Source: Betaproteobacteria bacterium
GTDB taxonomy: Bacteria > Pseudomonadota > Gammaproteobacteria > Burkholderiales > SG8-39
Assembly: GCA_005882235.1 (NCBI GenBank)
Contig: VBCT01000134.1
Coordinates: 1-7,008 of the forward strand
Direction: 5' to 3'
Length of the DNA: 7,008 nt
Every line of letters starts with the position of its first letter. The first letter of the stretch is position 1. A model generated the notes under the pieces. It worked only from the letters and a program-made list of their open reading frames with translations. It was not told where the DNA came from and ran no database searches. This document shows positions 6,674 to 7,008 of the stretch, in pieces. The translations under genes and the position numbers were made by a program.

Positions 6674-7008
6674 CTATTTCTTCGGTTTCACGCTGCGGAA
6701 TGCGGGACCCCAGATCGGGTGTCCGGTCTCGTCGTCCCGGAGCTCGAATGAGGAATCGACCTCCAGCACCATGCGGAATTCGTTGTGGCACTGCTGAATC
6801 CGGCCGGCGGCGCAATGGATAAAAGCGAGATATTTGTGGGCGTTCGCCCGGTTGGACGTGCCGCGCAGGCCGTCGTCCAGGCTCAGCTGCAGCAGTCTCG
6901 CGGCGTAAGCGTGCTCGCCGTCCTCGTAGGCTCTTATTCCGAATTCAAGTTCCGTCTCGCCCTTGCTCGAGAACGTCCCGCATCCGGACATCACCAGGCA
7001 AACGAGCA
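6674..7008 (-). CDS. TPR-like lipoprotein, possibly TssQ family (partial, 5' end beyond window)
   Basis: The last 110 codons of a gene that enters from the right edge; the true start lies outside. The visible start reads LVCLVMSGCGTF, the end of a signal peptide with a lipobox (M-S-G-C) and lipidation at visible residue C9. Glycine at +2 rather than aspartate suggests sorting to the outer membrane. The mature part has two likely helix-turn-helix units: ELEFGIRAYEDGEHAYAARL (about 20-39) and NAHKYLAFIHCAAGRIQQCH (about 55-74), typical of TPR folds. It then ends with GHPIWGPAFRSVKPKK (95-110). Cysteines 65 and 73 could form a periplasmic disulfide. The layout (small lipoprotein, TPR-like core, GHP.WGP.F tail, next to a Ser/Thr kinase) resembles the T6SS-associated lipoprotein family TssQ as I remember it; no T6SS gene is in the window, so the name is tentative. 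A GTG at 6994 or ATG at 6991 is an unlikely start because either would remove the signal peptide. Confidence 0.8.
   Translation of the reverse strand, partial: LVCLVMSGCGTFSSKGETELEFGIRAYEDGEHAYAARLLQLSLDDGLRGTSNRANAHKYLAFIHCAAGRIQQCHNEFRMVLEVDSSFELRDDETGHPIWGPAFRSVKPKK

Noticed and set aside
5824..6822. 332-codon plus-strand reading frame opposite the kinase
   Set aside because: It runs antisense through the kinase catalytic motifs and into the lipoprotein gene, with no recognisable domain.
1..7008. CRISPR array, tRNA/rRNA gene, insertion sequence or attachment site
   Set aside because: No regularly spaced direct repeats, no tRNA-like cloverleaf, no rRNA stretch and no transposase or integrase motifs were seen. 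The window is almost fully occupied by coding sequence.

Overview
The window is a GC-rich (roughly 60-68% G+C in the lines sampled) piece of a bacterial chromosome. It looks proteobacterial, most likely Betaproteobacteria. The evidence is the metG type (one zinc knuckle plus a fused C-terminal tRNA-binding domain), a palindromic repeat of the kind scattered through beta/gammaproteobacterial genomes, and a TssQ-like lipoprotein. No taxonomic marker such as rRNA is present, so this is an inference.

All six genes lie on the minus strand and are read from high to low coordinates. Order of transcription: (1) the end of a small lipoprotein gene cut by the right edge (7008-6674); (2) a Hanks-type Ser/Thr protein kinase with a C-terminal membrane anchor (6666-5461), 7 bases later; (3) a 65-base gap, the only noticeable intergenic space, with a weak candidate promoter; (4) metG, methionyl-tRNA synthetase (5395-3347); (5) hyfB-like (3344-1308), starting 2 bases after metG stops; (6) hyfC-like (1311-361), overlapping hyfB by ATGA; (7) hyfE-like (359-1), a GTG start 1 base after hyfC stops, cut by the left edge. 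There is no gene-free stretch above 300 bases.

The window joins two functional modules on either side of a housekeeping gene. The right part is a probable signalling pair: an outer-membrane TPR-like lipoprotein and a membrane-tethered kinase. The left part is the start of a membrane-bound Hyf/complex-I-like module: an ND5-type antiporter subunit, a NuoH-like subunit and the small HyfE subunit. The catalytic hydrogenase-like subunits would be expected beyond the left edge, so the window cannot show whether the complex makes or uses H2. The tight spacing from metG through hyfE suggests one transcript.

The most interesting item is a perfect 11-bp palindrome with a conserved-looking tail, inserted in frame into metG. 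It encodes a Pro/Ala-rich linker exactly between the synthetase body and its tRNA-binding domain. No clearly new system is visible. The long plus-strand reading frames are shadows of the minus-strand genes.
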